Of a stretch of 64,000 nucleotides of DNA, positions 55,135-64,000 are shown piece by piece; position 1 is the stretch's first letter; each line of letters starts with the position of its first letter. The stretch comes from Brachybacterium huguangmaarense (GTDB lineage: Bacteria; Actinomycetota; Actinomycetes; Actinomycetales; Dermabacteraceae). The stretch lies in NCBI RefSeq assembly GCF_025725725.1, contig NZ_CP107020.1, positions 992,001 through 1,056,000 on the forward strand. The letters are read 5' to 3'. The position numbers and the translations under genes were made by a program. Under the pieces are notes generated by a model. The model ran no database searches and was not told the origin of the DNA. It was given only the letters and a program-made list of their open reading frames with translations.

Positions 55135-55266
55135 TCACAGGCTCGCGAGCGTCTCGCGCACGCTCGCGCGCAGCGCACGCCGTGTCGGCACGAGAAGGGC
55201 GGCCAGGACGACCGCGAGCGTGATCCCGGCGGCGATCGAGAGCTCGGCCCACGGCAGCACGAGGCG
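55135..55266 (-). pseudogene. C-terminal remnant of an FtsX-like ABC permease
   Basis: Read on the minus strand, the frame ending at TGA 55135-55137 is RLVLPWAELSIAAGITLAVV then LAALLVPTRRALRASVRETLASL, the last helix and tail of FtsX/MacB-type permeases. No start or upstream part is present; on the right it butts against the histidine-kinase remnant on the opposite strand. Confidence 0.7.
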
Positions 55267-56430
55267 CACGCGTGCCCCCTGGACGGCGCTCGTCTACCTC
55301 GCGGCGGAGACCCTCGGCGGTCTGCTGGCCGCGGCCAGCTGGACGACGATCGTGCTGATCCCCGCGTGGCTGCTCCTCTGGCCGCGCCTGGAGCCGTGGC
55401 TGCTCCCGCTCGCGGGGCACCCCCGGCCCCGGATCGAGCGGGGACGCTGGGAGCTGCGCTGGCGCGACGTCGTGCTCGCGCTCCTGACCCCGGTGCTCGC
55501 GACGGCGATGTTCATCGCCGGGGTGTGCGCCGCGGTCGTGCTCGTCGTGCTCTTCTGGCTCCCCGTCGTGGTCGCCGGCGGAGGCAGCGTGACCGGCATC
55601 GACGCGGACCAGGAGCTGCCCGCGCTTCCACGGCCGTGCTCGCGCCGCTCCTGGGCCTCGTGCTGCTGGCGCTGCTGCTGTGGGGTGCCGTGGCGCTCGC
55701 CTGGGCCTGGGGCCGCGTGAGCCTGCTCCTGTTCGTGGACGTCGAGGCACGGCTCGCGGCGCAGGTCGACGCCCTCAGCCTCGAGACGGTCCGCCGGGAG
55801 GACGCGATCGCGCTCGAGCGCCGGGTGCTGCAGCGGAACCTGCACGACGGCGCCCAGATGCACCTGAGCGCGGCCGCGATGCGGCTGGGCATGCTCGAGC
55901 TCGACGCCGAGACGCTGCCCGCAGGCCCGGGGCGCACGCGCGTCCTCGAGGGCCTCGAGGCGGTGCGGGAGCAGCTGGACCTGGGAGCGCAGTCCGTCCG
56001 GGACGCGGCGGCCGGACTCGTGCCCCTCGCCCTGCGCGACGGCGGGCTGTGCCCCACCCTGCGGGAGGCGGCCGCGGCGCTCCCGCTGGCATGCGAGGTC
56101 TCGTGCGACGTGCCGCGGCTGCGGGAGTCGGTCGAGCAGAGCCTCTTCCTGGTGGCGAGCGAGGCGCTGACCAACGTGGTCCGCCACGCCGAGGCGAGCC
56201 GGGTGCGGATCCGCTGCGCCCTCGACGACGGCGGCCGCGCCCTCGCGCTCGAGATCGCCGACGACGGCTGCGGGGGCGCCGAGCCCACGGGGACCGGGCT
56301 GGTCGGCATCGCGGCACGCGTGCGGGGACTCGGCGGCACGCTCGCGGTGAGCAGCCCCGAGGGCGGCCCGACCGCGCTGCGGGTGCGCATGCCGCTCGAG
56401 GGCGTGCGGGCCGGCGAGGGGGAGGCATGA
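55262..56430 (+). pseudogene. Sensor histidine kinase, start lost and frame-shifted
   Basis: The N-terminal sensor domain (WTALVYLAAETLGGLLAAAS, several helices) is readable in one frame from about 55262 to 55620, with no convincing start codon; the upstream sequence belongs to the opposite-strand permease remnant. Near 55621-55628 the frame must change by one base to continue in STAVLAPLLGLVLLALLLWG and the intact cytoplasmic kinase: QRNLHDGAQMHLSAAAMRLG (HisKA_3 phospho-histidine) and an HATPase with LTNVVRHAEASRVRI and GTGLVGIAARVRGLGG. A single missing base fits. The stop overlaps the response-regulator start (ATGA). Confidence 0.85.
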
Positions 56431-57131
56431 GGATCCTGCTCGCCGAGGACGCGGCCCTGGTGCGCGAGGGCCTGCTCGCCCTGCTCGACCGCGCCGGCCA
56501 CGACGTGGTCGCCGCGGTGCCGACCGCGACGGAGCTCGCCTCCACGGCGACCGCCCTGATCGCCGCGGGTGCCGTGGATCTGGTGCTGACCGACGTGCGC
56601 ATGCCGCCCGGTCACGGCGACGACGGCCTGCGCGTCGCGCTCGAGGTGCGCCGCACCCATCCCGAGGTGCCGATCGTCGTGCTCTCCCAGTACGTCGAGC
56701 ACCGGTACGCGACGACGCTGCTCGGCCTCGCCCCGCGCGACCGGGATCCGGGAGCGGACGTCGCGACGGCCCCCGTCGCCGGGGTCGGCTACCTGCTCAA
56801 GGACCGGGTGGCCCGCGTGCACGACTTCGTGCGCGCGCTCGAGACCGTGCGGTCGGGCGGGGTCGTCGTCGACCCGGCCGTGGTCTCGTCGCTCATGCGG
56901 GGACGGGACGACGGCCTCGCGGTGCTCACGGCACGCGAGCGCGAGGTGCTCGCCCTCGTCTCCGAGGGCGAGACCAACGCGCAGATCGCGGACCGCCTCC
57001 ATCTGTCACGGGGCGGCGTCGCCAAGCACGTGAGCGCGGTGTTCGACAAGCTCGGGATCTCCGAGCACGACGGCAACCGCCGCGTGCTGGCCGTGCTCGC
57101 CTACCTGCGCCACGCGGAGCGCCGGGGCTGA
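56427..57131 (+). CDS. NarL/LuxR-type response regulator
   Basis: A 234-residue response regulator. Receiver domain with AED, phospho-acceptor D56 in LVLTDVRMPPGHGDDG, LSQ and the K of YLLKDRV; C-terminal LuxR HTH TAREREVLALVSEGETNAQIADRLHLSRGGVAKHVSAVFDKLG. Between the fourth strand and YLLKD there is an extra Pro/Ala/Asp-rich insertion (APRDRDPGADVATAPVA) that close relatives lack. Intact although its cognate kinase gene upstream is broken. Hairpin terminator overlaps its stop. Confidence 0.9.
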   Translation: MRILLAEDAALVREGLLALLDRAGHDVVAAVPTATELASTATALIAAGAVDLVLTDVRMPPGHGDDGLRVALEVRRTHPEVPIVVLSQYVEHRYATTLLGLAPRDRDPGADVATAPVAGVGYLLKDRVARVHDFVRALETVRSGGVVVDPAVVSSLMRGRDDGLAVLTAREREVLALVSEGETNAQIADRLHLSRGGVAKHVSAVFDKLGISEHDGNRRVLAVLAYLRHAERRG

Positions 57132-57142
57132 GAGGCCCCGGC
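57121..57142. terminator. Hairpin at the end of the response-regulator gene
   Basis: GCCGGGGC / GCCCCGGC, 8-bp perfect stem with a 6-base loop that contains the stop codon, between convergent genes. Confidence 0.6.
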
Positions 57143-57169
57143 GCGCGTCCGCTCAGGCGCCTCGCCCGC

Positions 57170-58612
57170 TCAGGCGCGGGTCGGCTGCGGCACGCGGTCC
57201 GCGTCGCCGGGGGCCTGGGCCGCGTCGGACGCCTCGGCGACCGTCGCCGCCGGCTCGGCCTCCGCGTCGATCCCGCGGAACGCCGTGGTCGCGGCGGCGT
57301 CGTACTGCGCGCGGTCCAGGATCTTCTCGCGCTGGGCGACGATCACGCCCACGAGCGACTGCCCGGTGACGTTGAGCGCGGTGCGGCCCATGTCGATGAT
57401 CGGGTCGATCGCGAGCAGCAGGCCGACGCCCTCGAGCGGGAGGCCCAGGGTGGACAGGGTCAGCGTGAGCATCACGGTCGCACCGGTCATGCCGGCGGTC
57501 GCGGCCGAGCCGAGCACCGAGACCACGACGATCAGCACGTACTGCATGATCGACAGGTCGATGCCGTAGAAGTTGGCGACGAAGATCGAGGCGAGCGCCG
57601 GGTAGATCGCGGCGCAGCCGTCCATCTTGGTGGTCGCGCCGAGCGGGATCGCGAACGAGGCGTAGTGCCGCGGCACGCCCATCCGCTCCGTCACGGTCTG
57701 GGTCATCGGCATGGTGCCGAGCGAGCTGCGGGACACGAAGCCGAGCGACGTCGCGGGCCACACGCCGCGCGCGAAGGACCTGATGCCCAGGCCGTTCAGG
57801 CGCAGCAGGACGGGGTAGACGACGAAGGCCACGAGTGCGAGGCCGATGTAGATGTCGGCGACGAACCAGCCGAGCTGGCCGATCGCGCTCCAGCCGTAGG
57901 TCGCGACGGCGAAGCCGAGCAGGCCGACGGTGCCGATCGGGGCGAGGCGGATGACCCACCACAGCAGCTTCTGGACGACCGCGAGCAGCGAGTTGACGAC
58001 GTTCAGGAACGGGTCGGCCTTGGCGCCGACCGAGAGCACGGCGATGCCGACGGCGATCGAGATGACGAGGATCTGGAGGGTGTTGAAGCCCATCACGACC
58101 GAGCCGTCGTCGGTGCCGTGCGCGTTGATGCCGAGGAAGTTCGCGGGGACCAGGCCGACCAGGAAGTCGAGCCACGAGCCCTGGGTGTCCGAGACGCCGG
58201 CGGACGAGGCGTCGACGCTCGAGCGGGAGCCCGGGCTGGTCAGGACGCCCAGGCCGATGCCGATCCCGGTCGCGATGATCGCGGTGATCGCGAACCACAG
58301 CAGGGTCTGCCAGGCGAGGCGGGCGGCGTTGGCCACCTGGCGCAGGTTCGCGATCGAGGACACGATCGCGAGGAACACGAGCGGCGGCACGAGCGCCTTG
58401 AGCAGCGTCACGAACGCGCTGCCGATCGTGTCGAGGGTGACGGTCAGCCAGCCGCTCTCGCCCATGGGCGCGGCGACGAGGCCCAGCACGATGCCGAGCA
58501 CGAGGCCGATGAGGACCTGGATGCCGAACGGGATGCGGGCGATCGCGCGCAGGGGGTTGCGGCGGGCGGTCGAGGGAGTGGGGGACGGGGAGGTCGTGGG
58601 GGTCTGGCTCAC
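57170..58612 (-). CDS. Dicarboxylate/amino-acid:cation symporter (DAACS)
   Basis: A 480-residue glutamate/aspartate-type symporter: VLIGLVLGIVLGL in helix 1, LVPPLVFLAIVSSIANL, serine-rich hairpin SRSSLGTMPMTQTV, TKMDGCAAIYPALAS, and IDPIIDMGRTALNVTGQ in the substrate site (D-M-x-R-T-x-x-N-V). Likely imports C4-dicarboxylate or glutamate; an arginine at the R-T position fits acidic amino acids. GTG start at 58612 with TAGGAT seven bases before it (leaderless). Confidence 0.9.
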   Translation of the reverse strand: MSQTPTTSPSPTPSTARRNPLRAIARIPFGIQVLIGLVLGIVLGLVAAPMGESGWLTVTLDTIGSAFVTLLKALVPPLVFLAIVSSIANLRQVANAARLAWQTLLWFAITAIIATGIGIGLGVLTSPGSRSSVDASSAGVSDTQGSWLDFLVGLVPANFLGINAHGTDDGSVVMGFNTLQILVISIAVGIAVLSVGAKADPFLNVVNSLLAVVQKLLWWVIRLAPIGTVGLLGFAVATYGWSAIGQLGWFVADIYIGLALVAFVVYPVLLRLNGLGIRSFARGVWPATSLGFVSRSSLGTMPMTQTVTERMGVPRHYASFAIPLGATTKMDGCAAIYPALASIFVANFYGIDLSIMQYVLIVVVSVLGSAATAGMTGATVMLTLTLSTLGLPLEGVGLLLAIDPIIDMGRTALNVTGQSLVGVIVAQREKILDRAQYDAAATTAFRGIDAEAEPAATVAEASDAAQAPGDADRVPQPTRA

Positions 58613-58678
58613 GCGAGCGATCCTACAAAGCCGTCGCAGGCACCTTCACAAGAATGTCTTGGGTCTCACAGCGGAGGC

Positions 58679-59785
58679 TCAGTGTTCCCCGATCGGCAGG
58701 ACGCGGGCGAGCTCCGCGATCCACGGCGCCAGCTCCCACCCCTGCTCGGCCACCCAGGCGTCGTCGAAGTAGGTCGCGGCGTAGCGGTCGCCGGAGTCGC
58801 ACAGAAGGGTCACGACGGAGCCCGGCTCGCCGCTCGCCCGCATCTCGGCCACGAGGCGGGCCACGGCCACGAGGTTGGTGCCGGTCGACGCCCCGACCCG
58901 TCGGCCGAGCCGCTCCGAGAGGAAGCGGGACGCGGCGACCGAGGCGGCGTCCGGCACCCGGATCATGCGGTCCACGACGGTCGGCACGAAGCTCGGCTCG
59001 ACCCGCGGCCGCCCGATGCCCTCGATCCGGGAGCCGACGCTCGAGGTCACGGACGGGTCGCCGCTCGCCCAGCCCTCGAAGAACGCCGAGTTGTCCACGT
59101 CGGCCACGCACAGACCCGTCGGCAGGCGCCGATAGCGCAGGTAGCGCCCGAGCGTCGCGCTCGAGCCCCCCGTGCCGGCGCCGACCACCATCCAGCGCGG
59201 CACCGGATGGGGCTCCTCGACCATCTGCTCGATGATCGAGCGCGCGATGTTGTTGTGGCCGCGCCAGTCGGTCGCACGCTCGGCGTAGGTGAACTGGTCC
59301 ATGAACAGGCCGCCGCAGTCGGCGGCCAGGCGGCGCGCCTCGGGGTCCATGCGGTCGGCCGAGTCCACGACGTGGCAGCGGCCTCCTTCCCGCTCGATGA
59401 GCGCGATCTTGGCGGCGCTCGTGGATCGCGGCAGCACGGCCACGAACGGCACGTCGAGCATGCGCGCGAAGTGCGCCTCCGAGACCGCGGTCGAGCCCGA
59501 GGACGCCTCGATCACCGTCATGTCCGGGCGCAGCCGCCCGTTGACCAGGGCGTACATGAACAGCGAGCGCGCGAGACGGTGCTTGAGCGAGCCCGTGACG
59601 TGGGTCGACTCGTCCTTGAGGTACAGCTCGATGCCCCATCGGGCGGGCAGCTCGAGACGCAGCAGATGGGTGTCGGCGCTGCGGCGCGCATCGGCGTCCA
59701 GGCGCCGCACGCGCTCGGCCACCCAGGCGCGGACCGCATCGTCCGAGCGGTCGACGTCGATGAGGTCGTCCAGCAGGCCGCTCAT
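58679..59785 (-). CDS. PLP-dependent cysteine synthase-fold enzyme (Cds1-type L-cysteine desulfhydrase)
   Basis: A 368-residue fold-type II PLP enzyme: [14 protein letters not shown] has the Schiff-base lysine, [18 protein letters not shown] the phosphate/substrate loop and [15 protein letters not shown] the PLP phosphate-binding glycines. The N-terminal [15 protein letters not shown] and the pattern [12 protein letters not shown] are those of the cysteine-desulfhydrase (Cds1) branch, which makes pyruvate, sulfide and ammonia. Overlaps the hutG stop (ATGA). Confidence 0.85.
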   Translation of the reverse strand: MSGLLDDLIDVDRSDDAVRAWVAERVRRLDADARRSADTHLLRLELPARWGIELYLKDESTHVTGSLKHRLARSLFMYALVNGRLRPDMTVIEASSGSTAVSEAHFARMLDVPFVAVLPRSTSAAKIALIEREGGRCHVVDSADRMDPEARRLAADCGGLFMDQFTYAERATDWRGHNNIARSIIEQMVEEPHPVPRWMVVGAGTGGSSATLGRYLRYRRLPTGLCVADVDNSAFFEGWASGDPSVTSSVGSRIEGIGRPRVEPSFVPTVVDRMIRVPDAASVAASRFLSERLGRRVGASTGTNLVAVARLVAEMRASGEPGSVVTLLCDSGDRYAATYFDDAWVAEQGWELAPWIAELARVLPIGEH

Positions 59786-60768
59786 CGCGCCATCACCCCG
59801 CGCACGGCCTCGTCCACGAGCCGGGCCCCGGTCCGGGCGGTCCGCGCGTCGACGTCGAGCGGCGGGCACAGCTCGACGACGTCGACGAGCGCGAGCGCAC
59901 CCGTGGCCGCGGCGGCCCGGACGGCGGTGGCCACGAGCGGCGCCGCGACGCCGAGGCCGGCTGGCGCCGAGACGCCCGGCGCGACGGCCGCCGGGAGCAC
60001 GTCGAGGTCGATCGTGAGGTACAGGACGTCGAGGTCGGCGGCGAAGTTCGCGACGAAGGAGGCGATCGCGGGGGCCCCGCCTTCGGCGCACTCGACATCG
60101 GTCATCCAGGTGACGCCGAGCTCGCGCGCGGTCGTGAACAGGGCCGGCGTGTTGGAGGGCTCGGCGATCCCGAGCACCCCGTAGCGCAGGGCGCGCCCGG
60201 CCTGCGCCTCGGCCTCGGCCATCTGGGCGAACGGCGTGCCCGAGGTCGCGCGGTCCTCGCGTCGCAGGTCGAAGTGGGCGTCGAGGTTCAGCACGCCCCA
60301 GCGCGTGTCCTCCCCGCAGCGTCGCGAGGCCCGCAGCCCCCGGTACGAGGCCCACGCCGTCTCGTGGCCGCCGCCGAGCACGACGACCAGGCGGGCCCCC
60401 TCGGCGTCGAGCGCGCGGGTGATCAGCACGGCCGCCTGGTCCTGGCCCGCCTCGAGGTCCTCGCCGCAGGTGACGGCGTCGCCGTGGTCGCGGATCGCGG
60501 CCTCGCCCCGGGCGAGGGCGCCGTGCAGGGCGAGCGGGGCGAGCGCGCGCCGCAGCGCCTCGGGCCCGTCGGCGGCGCCGATGCGCCCCTGGTTGCGCCG
60601 CACCCCCTCGTCGGATTCGAACCCGAGCACGCCGACATGCGGCAGACCGGGGCCGGCGGGAGCCTGCTCAGCCGGGCGCACGACCTCGTGCCAGCGGGCG
60701 TGCTCGGGCCCGTCGCCGTCATGGCGGCCCGTCCAGGCGCGGCGGGGATCGGCGGGGGCAAGGGGCAC
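59782..60768 (-). CDS. hutG: Formimidoylglutamase (arginase/agmatinase family)
   Basis: A 328-residue di-manganese ureohydrolase that releases formamide and glutamate at the end of histidine degradation. Metal ligands in [20 protein letters not shown] and [14 protein letters not shown]; the start [22 protein letters not shown] is typical of HutG. I choose GTG 60768, with GAGGAGAG upstream; the ATG at 60801 is too close to the divergent iclR start. hutU on the far side of the regulator supports the role. Confidence 0.92.
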   Translation of the reverse strand: MPLAPADPRRAWTGRHDGDGPEHARWHEVVRPAEQAPAGPGLPHVGVLGFESDEGVRRNQGRIGAADGPEALRRALAPLALHGALARGEAAIRDHGDAVTCGEDLEAGQDQAAVLITRALDAEGARLVVVLGGGHETAWASYRGLRASRRCGEDTRWGVLNLDAHFDLRREDRATSGTPFAQMAEAEAQAGRALRYGVLGIAEPSNTPALFTTARELGVTWMTDVECAEGGAPAIASFVANFAADLDVLYLTIDLDVLPAAVAPGVSAPAGLGVAAPLVATAVRAAAATGALALVDVVELCPPLDVDARTARTGARLVDEAVRGVMAR

Positions 60769-60813
60769 GGGCTCTCCTCGTGGTCGGGTCTGACCTGGCA
60801 TCCTGTCGCCATC

Positions 60814-61602
60814 ATGGCATCCGATCCCCGCGCCCCGCGCGCCAAGGCCCCCGCCGCGGACGCGACCCTGCGCGTGCTCGCCCACCTCGCGGCGCAGCGG
60901 GGGCCGGTGCCGGCGGCGCGCATCGCGCGGGACCTCGAGCTGCCGCGCTCGACCACGTACGACCTGCTCGCGGTGCTCGTGGCCCGCGGCTTCGCGCTGC
61001 ACCTGCCCGAGGAGCGGCAGTACGCGCTCGGGCCCGCCGCCCACGAGGTCTCCGCGGGCTACCTGCGCCACGCGCCGCTCGCGCGGGTGGGGCGCCGCGC
61101 CGTCGAGCGCATGGTCGATGCGGTGGGGGAGTCCGGGCACCTGGCCGTGCTGCACGGGAGGGACGTCCTGTACCTCGTCGAGGAGCGCGCGCGGCGCCGA
61201 CCCTCGCTCGTCTCCGACATCGACGTGCGCATCCCCGCGCACCTGACCGCGACCGGGCGGGCCATGCTCGCCGTGCTCCCCGCGGCTCAGGTGCGCGCCC
61301 TGTACCCGGCCGCCGGATCGTTCGTGAGCCGCACCGACGCGCCCACGCCCCGCACCCCCGGCGAGCTGCGGAGGGCGCTCGCCGCCGTGCGCCGGGAGGG
61401 GATCGCATGGGAGATCGGCGAGGTCACCCCGGGCTTCCGCTCGGTCGCGGCCGCGATCCGCGACCCGGCGGGCTGGCCGAGCGCCGCCGTCGCCCTGACC
61501 TGGGAGGACGGCACGCTCGGCCCCGAGCAGGAGGCCGAGGCCGAGGCGGCGGTGCGCCGGGAGGCGCGCGCCGTGGCCGCCGCGCTCGGCGGGACGTCGT
61601 GA
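60814..61602 (+). CDS. IclR-family regulator of the hut genes
   Basis: A 262-residue IclR protein: winged HTH LRVLAHLAAQRGPVPAARIARDLELPRSTTYDLLAVLVARGF, then the effector domain (GYLRHAPLARVGRRAVERMVD, PAHLTATGRAMLAVLP, SVAAAIRD). Divergent from hutG with 45 bases between starts and 0.75 kb from hutU, so histidine or urocanate is the likely signal (inference). No SD visible; probably leaderless or near so. Confidence 0.9.
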   Translation: MASDPRAPRAKAPAADATLRVLAHLAAQRGPVPAARIARDLELPRSTTYDLLAVLVARGFALHLPEERQYALGPAAHEVSAGYLRHAPLARVGRRAVERMVDAVGESGHLAVLHGRDVLYLVEERARRRPSLVSDIDVRIPAHLTATGRAMLAVLPAAQVRALYPAAGSFVSRTDAPTPRTPGELRRALAAVRREGIAWEIGEVTPGFRSVAAAIRDPAGWPSAAVALTWEDGTLGPEQEAEAEAAVRREARAVAAALGGTS

Positions 61603-61613
61603 GAAGAGGTAGC

Positions 61614-61669
61614 CATATGGTCAGCCGAGCCTCTCTCGGGGGTCGGCCGACCATATGACGACCTTTTTC
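61614..61669 (+). terminator. Hairpin with T-run after the iclR gene
   Basis: Arms CATATGGTCAGCCGA (61614-61628) and TCGGCCGACCATATG (61643-61657) differ at one position; a T5 run follows eight bases on. The AT-rich CATATG ends are unusual here. Intrinsic terminator most likely. Confidence 0.75.
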
Positions 61670-61690
61670 GGCAGCTGCGACGATGACCCC

Positions 61691-62242
61691 ATGCCCACGA
61701 CCCCTCCCGGCGTCCTCCTGCGCGTGGTCTCCCCGCGCGACGCGCCCGCCCTGTCGCGCCTGCAGATCCGCAATCGCGAGCACCTGCTGAGCGGCGCGCC
61801 CCTGCGCACCGAGCAGTGGATGAGCGTGCAGGGGCAGCGTGAGGTGATCGCCCAGGGCCTCGCCGAGCTGCGCGCGGACCGGCAGGTGCCGCTCGTGATC
61901 GAGGCCGACGGGGAGCTCGTCGGCCGCCTCACCCTTAGCGGCGTCACCCGCGGCGCGCTGCAGTCGGCGGCGCTCGGCTACTGGGTCAGCGAGCATGCGA
62001 CGGGCCGGGGGATCGCGACCGCCGCGGTGCGCCGCATCGTCGACATCGCCTTCGGCCCCCTGCGCCTGCATCGCCTCCAGGCCGAGGTGCTCGTGGGCAA
62101 CGACGCCTCCGTGCGCGTGCTCGAGAAGAACGGCTTCGTCCAGTTCGGGCTCGCCCCGCAGTACCTCGAGGTCGGGGGGAGCTGGGGCGACTTCCGCATG
62201 TTCCAGCTCATCAACGGCGCGTGGGGAGCCGAGGGCGCCTGA
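61691..62242 (+). CDS. RimJ/RimL-type GNAT acetyltransferase
   Basis: A 183-residue [72 protein letters not shown] (acetyl-CoA loop G-R-G-I-A) and [25 protein letters not shown]. Such proteins acetylate ribosomal N-termini or small amines. GACGAT six bases before ATG 61691 (leaderless-like); an in-frame ATG at 61655 lies inside the terminator. Hairpin 62246-62261 follows. Confidence 0.88.
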   Translation: MPTTPPGVLLRVVSPRDAPALSRLQIRNREHLLSGAPLRTEQWMSVQGQREVIAQGLAELRADRQVPLVIEADGELVGRLTLSGVTRGALQSAALGYWVSEHATGRGIATAAVRRIVDIAFGPLRLHRLQAEVLVGNDASVRVLEKNGFVQFGLAPQYLEVGGSWGDFRMFQLINGAWGAEGA

Positions 62243-62245
62243 CCC

Positions 62246-62261
62246 GTCCGGTATCCCGGAC
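62246..62261 (+). terminator. Short hairpin after the acetyltransferase gene
   Basis: GTCCGG / CCGGAC, 4-base loop TATC, three bases past the stop codon. Weak but well placed. Confidence 0.5.
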
Positions 62262-62345
62262 ACGACTCGGTGCACGGGGGCACCGCAGACGCCGTGCGCG
62301 TGGTTGCCTGGCTGGGAGCCGCTTCCACCCGCCGAGGAGACCACG

Positions 62346-64000
<1,655 letters not shown>

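Overview
This 64 kb window is very GC-rich (about 72% by eye), densely coded chromosome of a Gram-positive actinobacterium. A Brachybacterium-like member of the Micrococcales is my best guess. The reasons are the codon bias, frequent GTG starts, the actinobacterial families present (HelR, DUF222/HNH, DUF3995, tricorn protease, WXG100/EspG-like genes) and many leaderless starts with a TANNNT box 6-7 nt before ATG or GTG. I see no rRNA, tRNA, IS element, prophage or CRISPR array. The genus is inference only.

Layout, left to right. 1-6.5 kb: a drug-efflux MFS gene with its TetR regulator and operator, small enzymes, an SMR exporter, an FGGY sugar kinase and a short-chain dehydrogenase. 6.5-13.7 kb: a probable operon starting with a giant tricorn-type protease, followed by an SRPBCC protein and a carbohydrate ABC transporter (lipoprotein plus two permeases, no ATPase). 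13.7-16 kb: flavin enzymes and a small internally duplicated protein. 16-19.3 kb: a uric-acid catabolic locus whose permease is intact but whose enzyme genes (uraD, hiuH, uricase) carry a frameshift, a deletion and a nonsense codon. 19.3-31.8 kb: hydrolases, ferritin, a phosphodiesterase preceded by a structured leader, a lipoprotein, a macrodomain protein, NADP-glutamate dehydrogenase, a UV-damage glycosylase and a HelR-type RNA-polymerase recycling ATPase with a rifamycin-associated element upstream. 31.8-37.5 kb: a PolA-family polymerase, an APH-like kinase, a DUF222/HNH protein and an FUSC transporter with a repeat-rich N-terminus. 38-43.3 kb: AraC regulator, PEP synthase with its regulator, and an MDR oxidoreductase. 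43.4-46 kb: YccF, a cysteine hydrolase and an NCS1 permease. 46-48.8 kb: a type VII secretion-like pair divergent from a PH-like protein, with a palindrome between them.

49.3-49.6 kb holds an inverted/direct repeat cluster. 50.5-54.9 kb is a run of small-molecule enzymes. 54.5-56.4 kb is a scar region: fragments of an aminoglycoside-phosphotransferase-like gene and an FtsX-like permease, a shortened methyltransferase, and a histidine kinase lacking its start and carrying a frameshift next to an intact response regulator. 57.2-64 kb: a dicarboxylate symporter, a cysteine desulfhydrase-like enzyme overlapping hutG, an IclR regulator, an acetyltransferase and hutU (running off the end), i.e. histidine degradation to glutamate.

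The strongest leads are the RAE-HelR pair, the step-wise decay of the urate pathway, the deletion-ridden two-component/ABC locus, the palindrome between the ESX-like and PH-like genes, and the strong-SD mini-ORF plus hairpin before the phosphodiesterase gene. No clearly undescribed complete system is evident.
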